A DNA stretch of 6,482 bases from positions 1 through 6,482 of the forward strand of contig PUMS01000027.1 in the NCBI GenBank assembly GCA_003551485.1. The letters are read 5' to 3'. Numbering within the stretch: the first letter of the stretch is position 1; the number at the start of each line of letters is the position of its first letter. Positions 1 to 5,837 of the stretch are shown here, piece by piece. The stretch is from Phycisphaeraceae bacterium. Lineage in GTDB: Bacteria; Planctomycetota; Phycisphaerae; Phycisphaerales; Phycisphaeraceae. Under the pieces are notes generated by a model. That model was not told where the DNA came from. It did no database searches and was given only the letters and a program-made list of their open reading frames with translations. Position numbers and translations under genes: made by a program.

Positions 1-1517
1 ATGCGTTCGGAAGGGCGTTCGATCGTGTCCACGTGTGTCAAGGCGCGTTCGATCATGGCCGCAGCCGACTCTCGATCATCGGCATCGAACCGGACCTGCG
101 CCAGCTCCAGGCACGCATCTGCGATAGCCGCTGGCGACGAAGCATCCGGCTCCAACTCATCCAGAATTGCATGGACCGCCTCCATGTCATCAAGCATCCC
201 GTACCCGATGGCAATGTGGGTCCGGGCGAGGACATGGTATCGCTGCTCATCAATGGTCGCGGCAAGTTGCCGGGCTGCCTCGAGCTCACCTTCTCTCGCC
301 CTGGCGCGAACGACGAGCATCTCTACGAATGCAGGATCGAGATCGTCGCGCAACGCCGCTGCTTCACGTGCGCCGCCATGATCGCCGGCCTCGACCTGTG
401 CCTGTGCAATCGCTTCCGCTGATATGTGGGCACGCGATGCTTCATTCCATCCATCGACGGTCGCATAGGCACCCTCGAAATCGCCAATGCCCTTCTGGGC
501 ACGAACGGTCCGCCCCAGGTGCCACTGTACGGCATGGGACTCGGCCTGAAGTCGGAGGGAGAAATGGCGCAAGGTGCGATGCGCCAGCTCCTCTTGCCCC
601 CGCTCGTGCAGCATCACTGCGATCGTGATCCCCCGCGGCACTCCCCGCGATAATGCATCACGACCATCGAGAATCAACTCGGCGGCCTCCTCGAGCAGAC
701 GCTCTGACACTTTCAACTCTTCCGCCTCTTCCCACAGCTTTGCAAGCGCTTCAAGTTCCGCGATCCTTTGTGAGGTGATCTCGATCTTTCCCACCCGTTC
801 CGAGGCCTTCTCGAGGGCGCGGCGCGCCTTATCACGCTGCCGGGTTTCGATCATCACATGAGCGATCTCCCTGTAGGCTGCGTGCTGATCTTCAGCCGAC
901 AACAGGCCGTCCGCCGTCTTCAGGGCCGCTTCGTAAGCCCCCGCCCGTGCCTTTGCAACGGTGATGGGGATGTAGGCGTGATCCTGAAATGCATCGTCGG
1001 CGATATACGTAGCGGTAACGATTGCATCCTCGACTTCTCCCGCCTCAGCCTCGGCGACGGCGATTCGCCGATAGACCCTTGAGCGGGCCGATTCGCCTTC
1101 GATCGCCTCAGCAGTCTCCTTTGCGATCTTGAATCGCCCTGCCTCCGCCTGCACCTTTGCGATGCGCATCAACCACCCGTCACGCTCGACTTCGTCGGCC
1201 ACCACCATCACGGCTTCGCGGGCCCCCGCATCGTCACCCGCGCGTGCCCGATACACCGCCACCATATGCTTGTGGTACAGCCGTTGCTCCTCATCGTCGA
1301 TCTCCGTGGCGGCCGCCTGCGCGCGCTCGAGATAGGCCAGCGCCCGCTCGCGAGCCTGCGGCCCCTCCGCTTTCGTGGGCAGGCGGGCGCCTTCCCCATC
1401 CCCACCTGAAGCCTCACCCGCTCCCATGCACGGCACGGCCAGCGCATACACCGCCGCCAGCAGGCCAATCACGCACCGGCACGCCCCATTCATGCTCCAA
1501 GCGCCGCTGTTCGTCAT
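1..1517 (-). CDS. Exported TPR-like solenoid protein A (3' end beyond window)
   Basis: The minus strand is open from an ATG at 1517 to the left edge: 505 full codons, no stop, so the C-terminus is missing. The start follows a good Shine-Dalgarno (AAGGAG, 5 nt spacing). The N-terminus looks like an export signal: Arg14 precedes a hydrophobic stretch at about residues 16-29. Cys30 follows Ala-Val-Pro, a poor lipobox because of the proline, so signal peptidase I cleavage near Gly32-Ala36 is likelier. The rest is alpha-helical, rich in Ala, Glu and Arg, with a recurring helix-turn-helix signature of the A-x-A-G-(D/E)-x-x-x-A type near residues 92, 126, 159, 192, 345, 377 and 409. Spacing near 33-34 is typical of TPR repeats. 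It is a colinear paralog of the upstream gene (33 of 56 identities by hand between residues 151-206 here and 150-205 there). By that comparison about 180-200 residues lie outside the window. Likely a periplasmic protein-interaction scaffold; the specific function is unknown. Confidence 0.88.
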   Translation of the reverse strand, partial: MTNSGAWSMNGACRCVIGLLAAVYALAVPCMGAGEASGGDGEGARLPTKAEGPQARERALAYLERAQAAATEIDDEEQRLYHKHMVAVYRARAGDDAGAREAVMVVADEVERDGWLMRIAKVQAEAGRFKIAKETAEAIEGESARSRVYRRIAVAEAEAGEVEDAIVTATYIADDAFQDHAYIPITVAKARAGAYEAALKTADGLLSAEDQHAAYREIAHVMIETRQRDKARRALEKASERVGKIEITSQRIAELEALAKLWEEAEELKVSERLLEEAAELILDGRDALSRGVPRGITIAVMLHERGQEELAHRTLRHFSLRLQAESHAVQWHLGRTVRAQKGIGDFEGAYATVDGWNEASRAHISAEAIAQAQVEAGDHGGAREAAALRDDLDPAFVEMLVVRARAREGELEAARQLAATIDEQRYHVLARTHIAIGYGMLDDMEAVHAILDELEPDASSPAAIADACLELAQVRFDADDRESAAAMIERALTHVDTIERPSER

Positions 1518-1522
1518 GACAT

Positions 1523-1528
1523 CTCCTT
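1523..1528 (-). promoter_or_regulatory. Shine-Dalgarno of solenoid gene A
   Basis: The minus strand reads AAAGGAGATGTC directly before the ATG at 1517. AAGGAG sits 5 nt from the start codon. This fixes the start and supports independent, efficient translation initiation of the second paralog. Confidence 0.8.
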
Positions 1529-1543
1529 TGCGGGCACATCGCT

Positions 1544-1566
1544 GCCCCGTGGTTTCCTGCCGGGGC
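1544..1566 (-). other. Intergenic hairpin between the two solenoid genes
   Basis: Bases 1544-1549 (GCCCCG) pair perfectly with 1561-1566 (CGGGGC) around an 11-nt loop, in the 56-nt gap between the stop of the 685-residue gene and the next start. No T tract follows on the minus strand, so it is not a convincing intrinsic terminator. It could be an operon-internal mRNA hairpin that protects or attenuates. A 6-bp stem in GC-rich DNA can also arise by chance. Confidence 0.35.
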
Positions 1567-1573
1567 CTCCACG

Positions 1574-3631
1574 TCAGTCGAGACCGCACCCGCCTTCCCC
1601 GCTGGCCTTCAACGAGCCGCAGGCAGCGCCGACCAGGATATGGCCGCGCACCTCGGCGGAGTCGGTGTCTGCAAGCCAGGTCTCGACGCTGTCCTCATCG
1701 CCCGTCTTCGCATACGCTGCGGCGATCTCCCGGTAAAGATCAAGGCGATCGGATACATCCTCGCGCATATCGGCGGTCACCCGCGAACCGTCCACATCGC
1801 CCAACTCCAGTTGTCGCCTGGCCAGCCCAGGGACGTGCCAGGACGCGGCCTCCGTGTAGTTGAGCCGATGCAGTTCATCCCGCGCGCGGCCAAGTATCCG
1901 GTCGGCACCGTCCTCATCCCCGGCTTTCCTCAGGAATTCGGCAAGCGTCCAGTATTGCCGGTATCTCCAGTCACCTTCCGGTTCTTCAAGTGAAGCCAGG
2001 AACTTCGCGGCCTCTTCAGCCATCGCCTGCGCCGCCGGCACCTTTTCCAGCTCCAGCCATAGCCCTGTCGCGTGCGAGTAGTCGGCCAAGCGCGCCACGG
2101 GATCATCGATCCGATCGGCCGCGCTCACCGCCCGATCGATCATTTTGTCGGCCGCAGCATGGTCGCCCGCATCCGCATGAATCCGTGCCGCCTCGGAAAA
2201 AACCATTGCCTTGGTGTCCGGCAGGTGCTCTTCATCAACAAGCTCCTCGAGGGCCCTGATTGCGCGCTCGACGTCGTCATGCACCAGGCGACCCACTGTC
2301 ATGGCGAACCGTGCGCTGAGTGGGAATGCCTCATCCTCGATCCCATCGGCGATCTCTGATGCCGCATCCAGATCGCCGGCCCGCGCCTTCACGTCCGCGA
2401 TCATCACCTCGACCCAGTGCTCATCGATGTCATCGCGGTCGCGTGCCTGCTGGCGGATACCGGTGAAGTCACCCGCCCGGGCCTGTTTCCGGGCGATGGC
2501 AAGCGGCAGGAAATCCTTCGAACCGGCTTCCTCCATCATCTGCGCAGTGGTCCATGCGCCATCAAAGTCACCCATATGCAGTTGCGCTTTATGGAGCTGA
2601 CGCAGGCGGCTGCTATGGCGCACGCCGGCGAGTTCATCATCGCGGTTGAAGCGCATGTGATGGCGTTGAAGTTGCTCGGCGGCATGAACAAGCATGAGCC
2701 CGGCCAGTTCCTCCCGGCCCCGGTCGTGCAACATCTCGGCCAGTTCCGCGGGAACCTCGGCATCGAGGTAGGGCTGGGGGTAACCGAGAATCGTCTTTGC
2801 AGCAAGCTCGAGCGCGCGGAGGGATGCCTTCTGGTTGCCCAGCTCATCCCATTGCCGCGCCAGCGCCTTCATGGTCTGGGCCCGGTGGGGCTCACCGGTA
2901 ATCGCCTTGGCGCGATCCATGGCCCGCTGCATCACCTCCACGGCTTTGGCTTCATCCCCCGCCTCGAACAGCACTCCGCCGATGCCGCGGTATGCCCCGG
3001 CCTGGAGACGGGGCCGGAGCAGGCCTTTCACGTTCTCAAGCGCCCTGTCCATCTGCCCGGCCCGCGCCTTCGCCAGTGCGATGTCGACATACGCCTCATC
3101 CTGCCAACGATCACTGTCGATGTACGTGGCCGTCACGATCGCCTCATCGATGGCCCCGGCCTCCGCTTCCGCGATCGCGATGTGCTTATACGCCAGGTGC
3201 CGTTGCGATGCATCCTCGATGTCGGCGGCGATCCGTTTGGCACCATCGAACGCACCGGCCTCCAGCAGCAACTCAAGAACACGGCGCGACAGCCACAACG
3301 ACCCAGCCCCGTCACCGACCTCGGCATGTTCTGCAAGGGCCTGGCGTACGCCGGCCCCATCTCCCGCCCTGGCACGGGCCTGCGCCAGCCTCCACAGCAG
3401 CGCACGGCGACGCTCTTCATGCTCGATTCGCCCAGCGGCCTGATGGGCACGGTCGAGATACATCAGCGCCCGCTCGCGAGCCCGTTCCGCATCCTCGGCC
3501 ATGCGTTCACCTGTGTTGGCCCGTACCTCGGTCCCGGGCGGCGCCATCCCGACCAGGATCATCAGGACCACCACACCCCCCGCCAGCGCCGATCCTCGGT
3601 CATGCAGTCTCAACCGGCATGGGATGCCCAT
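1574..3631 (-). CDS. Exported TPR-like solenoid protein B (685 aa)
   Basis: Complete ORF, ATG at 3631 to TGA at 1576-1574. A weak Shine-Dalgarno (AAAGGG, 7 nt spacing) precedes the ATG. The N-terminus has Arg6, Arg8 and Arg12, a hydrophobic core at about 16-30, and a possible signal peptidase site after Val-Arg-Ala38, so the protein is probably exported; an uncleaved anchor is possible. From about residue 45 on it is an all-helical solenoid. The A-G-D/x-G-D turn recurs near residues 90, 158, 191, 225, 354, 387, 419, 489, 571, 611 and 644. Most intervals are near 33-36 or a multiple, which points to TPR-like repeats. No catalytic motif is visible. Cysteines are rare: Cys5 in the signal region and Cys671 and Cys682 at the C-terminus, a possible disulfide pair. 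The gene lies 66 nt after the VKOR-DsbA gene and 56 nt before its own paralog, so the three probably share a transcript. A scaffold or interaction role is inferred. Confidence 0.9.
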   Translation of the reverse strand: MGIPCRLRLHDRGSALAGGVVVLMILVGMAPPGTEVRANTGERMAEDAERARERALMYLDRAHQAAGRIEHEERRRALLWRLAQARARAGDGAGVRQALAEHAEVGDGAGSLWLSRRVLELLLEAGAFDGAKRIAADIEDASQRHLAYKHIAIAEAEAGAIDEAIVTATYIDSDRWQDEAYVDIALAKARAGQMDRALENVKGLLRPRLQAGAYRGIGGVLFEAGDEAKAVEVMQRAMDRAKAITGEPHRAQTMKALARQWDELGNQKASLRALELAAKTILGYPQPYLDAEVPAELAEMLHDRGREELAGLMLVHAAEQLQRHHMRFNRDDELAGVRHSSRLRQLHKAQLHMGDFDGAWTTAQMMEEAGSKDFLPLAIARKQARAGDFTGIRQQARDRDDIDEHWVEVMIADVKARAGDLDAASEIADGIEDEAFPLSARFAMTVGRLVHDDVERAIRALEELVDEEHLPDTKAMVFSEAARIHADAGDHAAADKMIDRAVSAADRIDDPVARLADYSHATGLWLELEKVPAAQAMAEEAAKFLASLEEPEGDWRYRQYWTLAEFLRKAGDEDGADRILGRARDELHRLNYTEAASWHVPGLARRQLELGDVDGSRVTADMREDVSDRLDLYREIAAAYAKTGDEDSVETWLADTDSAEVRGHILVGAACGSLKASGEGGCGLD

Positions 3632-3638
3632 GTCTGCA

Positions 3639-3644
3639 CCCTTT
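3639..3644 (-). promoter_or_regulatory. Weak Shine-Dalgarno of solenoid gene B
   Basis: AAAGGG lies 7 nt upstream of the ATG at 3631, after a purine-rich ACAGAAACAGAA stretch. It is weaker than the site of the downstream paralog, which suggests the two proteins may be made in unequal amounts from one transcript. Confidence 0.5.
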
Positions 3645-3667
3645 CTGTTTCTGTTCCCATCATCACG

Positions 3668-3697
3668 AAAAACCCCCGCCCCCCCCGGAACGCCCCC
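3668..3697 (-). repeat. G-tract cluster plus T5 just after the VKOR-DsbA stop
   Basis: On the coding (minus) strand, immediately after the TGA at 3700-3698, come G5, six bases (CGTTCC), G8, C, G5 and then T5. The G8 run can supply two GGG runs, so the stretch meets the usual G3+N1-7 quadruplex pattern. A run of five T follows directly. There is no C-rich partner for an ordinary terminator hairpin. An RNA quadruplex followed by U residues could pause or stop RNA polymerase, or shield the 3' end, but this is inference. Confidence 0.5.
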
Positions 3698-5035
3698 TCA
3701 CCACCGCTGCGGCTCAATGGGCAGGTGTTGCTCGAGGATGCGCAGCAACTCCTCGGTGCCGCCGGCGGGGGTGCCCACCAGCACGCCGTGTTCGCCGAGC
3801 AGGAGGGTGGGCACGCCGTCATCGACCATCTCGCCACGGGCGCGCTGGTGGCCGCGGATTGCCTGGTTGAGGCGGATGCCGTGCTCGAGCATCTGCTCGA
3901 GGCGGGGGCTTTCCAGCGCCGCGCGCACGCGGGCGCGGCCGGCGGCATCGTAGGCCCGCTGCTCGGCCGCATCCAGAGCAGGCGGGCTGTCGCCCTCTGC
4001 AAGGAAGGCGTCGAACGGCTCGAAGGCCTCAGGGTTCGACAGCCACACGGCCATGGCGAGCCTCGCGTAGGCGCAGCCCTCGGCGAAGGTGGGCGAATCC
4101 ACACCGTAGTGCGGGTTGCAGCGCAAGCTCAGGGGGGCGTGAGCGATGGCGATGGCGATCTGCTCGCCGTAGCGCTGCTGTGCGGAATGCAGGCTGTGGT
4201 GCAGGTCGCGGCAGTGGGGGCAGGTGTAGTCGGTGAAGAACACCAGCACCTGCGGCGCATCCAGCGGGCCCAGACGCGGAAACTCGTGCAATGGAATCTC
4301 CCATTGCTGATCGTCGTTGATGGCGTAGGGCAGGATGCGGTGGGTCGGCGGCTTGAACGCCACCTGGCCGCCGATCAGCACCCCCACCGCCAGGAGGCCG
4401 AGCAGCGCCATGCCCATCAGCGGGCGCGGCCGAATCCCGGCGCCGGCCGCAGGCGCATCGGTGGGGGCTTGATCTGGTTCCTGCGCCCCGCCGCGCGCAG
4501 CATCATCGGCTTCAACCGCCGCCGCCTGCGGCCCCGGCGGCAGCGGCCGGGCGATGGGAACCAGCAGGAAGATCAGGGCGGCGAGCGCCAGCGCCACACC
4601 GTGGATGACCGAGCAGTAGATGCAGTAGGCCTCGATTAGCACCGCCTGGGCGAAGATGAACCACAACGCCGCCCCGGCGGCCATCGTCGCCAGCAGCACC
4701 AGCCCCAGCCACGCGCGGCGGCGCCTCGCGGGTACGGCATCGGGCTCGAGGTAGAAAAGCAGCACCAGCATCCCCGCATACACCGCCATCGCCGGGTAGA
4801 CCACCGCGATGCCCAGCCAGTTCGACCACGGGCTGGCCAGCACCTCACCGCAGCCGGAGCCGGGCCCGCATCCGGCCGGCGGCGGGGAGCCCACCGGCGT
4901 GGTGTACGCCAGGTACCCGCTCAGGCCCAGCGCCACCAGCGCCAGCGCCCGCATCAGCCACCGCAGCGGCCGCGCCGGCACCGGCGAGGGGGCCGCAACG
5001 GCATCCTTCAATATCCGATCGGAGACTTCACTCAT
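3698..5035 (-). CDS. VKOR-DsbA fusion, disulfide bond-forming membrane protein
   Basis: 445 residues from ATG 5035, chosen because GGAGG lies 5 nt upstream. A GTG at 5110 in the same frame would add 25 residues without gain. The N-terminal half is a vitamin K epoxide reductase (VKOR) domain. TM segments lie at about 27-46, 73-96, 108-133 and 137-161, with loop cysteines Cys56 and Cys62, Ser68, and the CIYC redox motif (Cys138, Cys141). The Cys-x5-Cys loop and the Ser six residues later match the bacterial VKOR pattern as I recall it from the Synechococcus enzyme. A long Ala/Pro/acidic cytoplasmic linker (about 162-205) leads to TM5 (about 206-227) and a DsbA-like thioredoxin domain (about 246-440) with CPHC (Cys272, Cys275), a cis-Pro loop Val-Pro-Thr (408-410), and extra Cys306 and Cys321. 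Family knowledge: the DsbA part oxidises exported proteins, and the VKOR part reoxidises it and passes electrons to quinone, replacing a DsbA/DsbB pair. Complete, with all expected redox residues present. Confidence 0.95.
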   Translation of the reverse strand: MSEVSDRILKDAVAAPSPVPARPLRWLMRALALVALGLSGYLAYTTPVGSPPPAGCGPGSGCGEVLASPWSNWLGIAVVYPAMAVYAGMLVLLFYLEPDAVPARRRRAWLGLVLLATMAAGAALWFIFAQAVLIEAYCIYCSVIHGVALALAALIFLLVPIARPLPPGPQAAAVEADDAARGGAQEPDQAPTDAPAAGAGIRPRPLMGMALLGLLAVGVLIGGQVAFKPPTHRILPYAINDDQQWEIPLHEFPRLGPLDAPQVLVFFTDYTCPHCRDLHHSLHSAQQRYGEQIAIAIAHAPLSLRCNPHYGVDSPTFAEGCAYARLAMAVWLSNPEAFEPFDAFLAEGDSPPALDAAEQRAYDAAGRARVRAALESPRLEQMLEHGIRLNQAIRGHQRARGEMVDDGVPTLLLGEHGVLVGTPAGGTEELLRILEQHLPIEPQRW

Positions 5036-5040
5036 GGCCA

Positions 5041-5045
5041 CCTCC
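5041..5045 (-). promoter_or_regulatory. Shine-Dalgarno fixing the VKOR-DsbA start
   Basis: The minus strand reads GGAGGTGGCC before the ATG at 5035, which puts GGAGG 5 nt from the start. This favours 5035 over the in-frame GTG at 5110. Confidence 0.75.
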
Positions 5046-5176
5046 AATGCTACCCTCACACACTCGCCGGTCGCCAGTCGGCGCCACCCGGCAAGGCCCA
5101 AAGAGTGCACGACGGCTGTCCCGTGGTGACGCTCCCCTCTGCCCCGAAAAGTCTGCTTCCCTTTGTGGCGTTGTGT

Positions 5177-5258
5177 GGGGGTTGGGATGAGGGTAGATGC
5201 ACGCCGGCCCTTCCGATTCGGCCCTCACACCCGGCCCCTTTCCCGCGGCGGGAAGGGG
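5177..5258. repeat. REP-like intergenic inverted repeat
   Basis: Two arms face each other. Bases 5177-5193 (GGGGGTTGGGATGAGGG) are the imperfect reverse complement of 5222-5238 (CCCTCACACCCGGCCCC), about 13 of 16 with one gap. The right arm continues into a strong hairpin at 5235-5258: CCCC, a bulged T, then TTCCCG, pairing with CGGGAAGGGG around a 3-nt loop. Short intergenic CCCTCAC-type sequences followed by a CCC/GGG hairpin are common REP-like elements in many proteobacteria. The left arm is more degenerate, as in a decaying two-copy unit. In mRNA the hairpin could protect 3' ends or cause pausing. Confidence 0.55.
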
Positions 5259-5291
5259 AGCGGGGAATGAATCGCCACCCCGCACCTCAAG

Positions 5292-5522
5292 TCATTCTTC
5301 TCGCCGTGGGTGCGGTGCCGCATCGTGAGATACGGCCGGGCAGCGTGCCGTGCAGAGGCAGCTTCGCCAGTCACCGCACGTCGGTACGCCGGCCATGCGG
5401 GCGCAAGGCTCGTTCAACTGATGGGGGCAACCTCGCCGGTGGTGGTCCCGAACATGCGCTCGGCCGCCGACCTGATGGCATTCGCCCCCCTTATCGACCA
5501 CCTCGCAGGTGAATGCCGTCAT
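5292..5522 (-). CDS. Doubtful small Cys/His-rich ORF (76 aa)
   Basis: This ORF's ATG overlaps the TGA of the upstream membrane-protein gene in an ATGA junction (5522-5519). AAGGG lies 8 nt before the ATG, and the TGA is at 5294-5292. Both are what a translationally coupled small gene would show. The product would hold eight cysteines (6, 15, 32, 40, 49, 55, 57, 61) and seven histidines, with no signal peptide and no family I recognise. Against it: the composition (Cys, His, Arg, Pro) is what an arbitrary frame of GC-rich DNA gives, and no recognised metal-binding spacing such as paired CxxC is present. I keep it only as a candidate. Confidence 0.18.
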   Translation of the reverse strand: MTAFTCEVVDKGGECHQVGGRAHVRDHHRRGCPHQLNEPCARMAGVPTCGDWRSCLCTARCPAVSHDAAPHPRREE

Positions 5523-5740
5523 CCCTCTCGCCCTTGCCTGCCATCCGGTCGTTGGAACGCCTTTGGCCACACCAGCCGCATCATGCTCACGACGGCCAGC
5601 ACGAGGGCGAACAACACACCGAGTTCGAGCAAGACACTCACCACTCCTGGGCCGAGGCTTTCTCTTATCAGTTCCCGCACCGGCAGCCAGATGAAGACCA
5701 CGACGACGACCATGACCGCCACATGAATCAGCAGAGCCAT
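5519..5740 (-). CDS. Small two-TM membrane protein (73 aa), function unknown
   Basis: The start is ATG 5740, with a strong Shine-Dalgarno (AAGGAG, 8 nt spacing); the stop is TGA at 5521-5519. The frame stays open further upstream into the aminotransferase region, but the ribosome binding site and the onset of hydrophobic sequence place the start here. Residues about 3-19 (very rich in Val) and 33-53 form two membrane helices. A short loop (Arg22, Glu23, Arg26, Glu27) joins them, and the C-terminal tail is basic (Arg55, Lys60, Arg64, Arg68, Arg71). The positive-inside rule suggests the tail is cytoplasmic and, with two helices, the N-terminus also. No cysteines and no family I can name. The 97-nt gap to the aminotransferase and the -10-like box suggest it may be transcribed on its own. 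Small helical hairpin proteins like this often assist or regulate larger membrane proteins, but no partner is evident. Confidence 0.8.
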   Translation of the reverse strand: MALLIHVAVMVVVVVFIWLPVRELIRESLGPGVVSVLLELGVLFALVLAVVSMMRLVWPKAFQRPDGRQGREG

Positions 5741-5748
5741 CGAGCGCA

Positions 5749-5754
5749 CTCCTT
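5749..5754 (-). promoter_or_regulatory. Strong Shine-Dalgarno of the small membrane protein
   Basis: AAGGAG on the minus strand, 8 nt before the ATG at 5740. It is the main reason for calling the 73-residue frame a real gene with this start. Confidence 0.8.
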
Positions 5755-5790
5755 GATCCGAAGGGCCCCCGCCAAACGCATCGGCTCCAG

Positions 5791-5796
5791 ATTGTA
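5791..5796 (-). promoter_or_regulatory. Possible -10 box (TACAAT)
   Basis: TACAAT matches the TATAAT consensus at five of six bases and would give a leader of about 40 nt before the ATG at 5740. The place where a -35 box should be is filled by G6 runs, and no TTGACA-like hexamer sits at 16-18 nt. A promoter here would need an activator, or the match is chance. Confidence 0.3.
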
Positions 5797-5827
5797 CCCC
5801 CCAAGCCCCCCGGCCCCCCGGCCCCCC
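5797..5827 (-). repeat. GGGGGGCC octamer repeat, strong quadruplex motif
   Basis: The minus strand has four runs of exactly six G (5827-5822, 5819-5814, 5811-5806, 5802-5797) separated by CC, CC and CTT, so nearly four copies of an 8-nt unit. It starts 10 nt after the aminotransferase stop codon. The runs satisfy the quadruplex pattern with very short loops and would be in the transcript of the minus-strand genes. Such a tract is also prone to slippage in length. It could act as a transcript end, a roadblock or an upstream element for the next gene; only the sequence pattern is directly seen. Confidence 0.75.
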
Positions 5828-5837
5828 TTCCGCCGCC

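Larger units (their letters stand above)
5036..5518. other. 483-nt spacer upstream of the VKOR-DsbA gene
   Basis: This is the longest stretch without a firm gene. It holds the VKOR-DsbA ribosome binding site, the REP-like inverted repeat around 5177-5258, and the weak 76-codon candidate at 5522-5292. A plus-strand frame over about 5379-5519 also reads smoothly (Gly-Ala-Arg-Leu-Val-Gln-Leu-Met, then Val-Val-Val-Pro-Asn), but it has no start context of its own and no family I recognise. It may be a gene remnant or chance in GC-rich DNA. I see no convincing sigma-70 promoter for the VKOR-DsbA gene, although a spacer this long is where one would be expected. Confidence 0.5.

Noticed and set aside
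1..1519. Plus-strand frames at 1-381, 33-422, 167-628, 1129-1335 and 1157-1519
   Set aside because: They oppose the continuous 505-codon minus-strand frame that is paralogous to solenoid B. Their Ser/Arg/Pro-rich products look like frame shadows.
1544..1566. Intrinsic terminator between the solenoid genes
   Set aside because: The hairpin has no following T tract on the minus strand and the next gene starts 27 nt later, so termination is unlikely.
2417..4639. A 740-codon open frame on the plus strand spanning solenoid B and the VKOR-DsbA gene
   Set aside because: It is antisense to two genes with clear family or paralog evidence, crosses their intergenic gap, and shows no recognisable domains. 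Long antisense frames are expected in high-GC coding DNA.
5036..5110. Longer VKOR-DsbA protein starting at GTG 5110
   Set aside because: It adds 25 residues with no clear ribosome binding site, whereas ATG 5035 has GGAGG at 5 nt.
5028..5285. Minus-strand 85-codon frame over the REP-like repeat
   Set aside because: Its translation is just the repeat read through (a Pro-Leu-Pro-Ala-Ala-Gly-Lys-Gly-type string), a common artefact of such elements.
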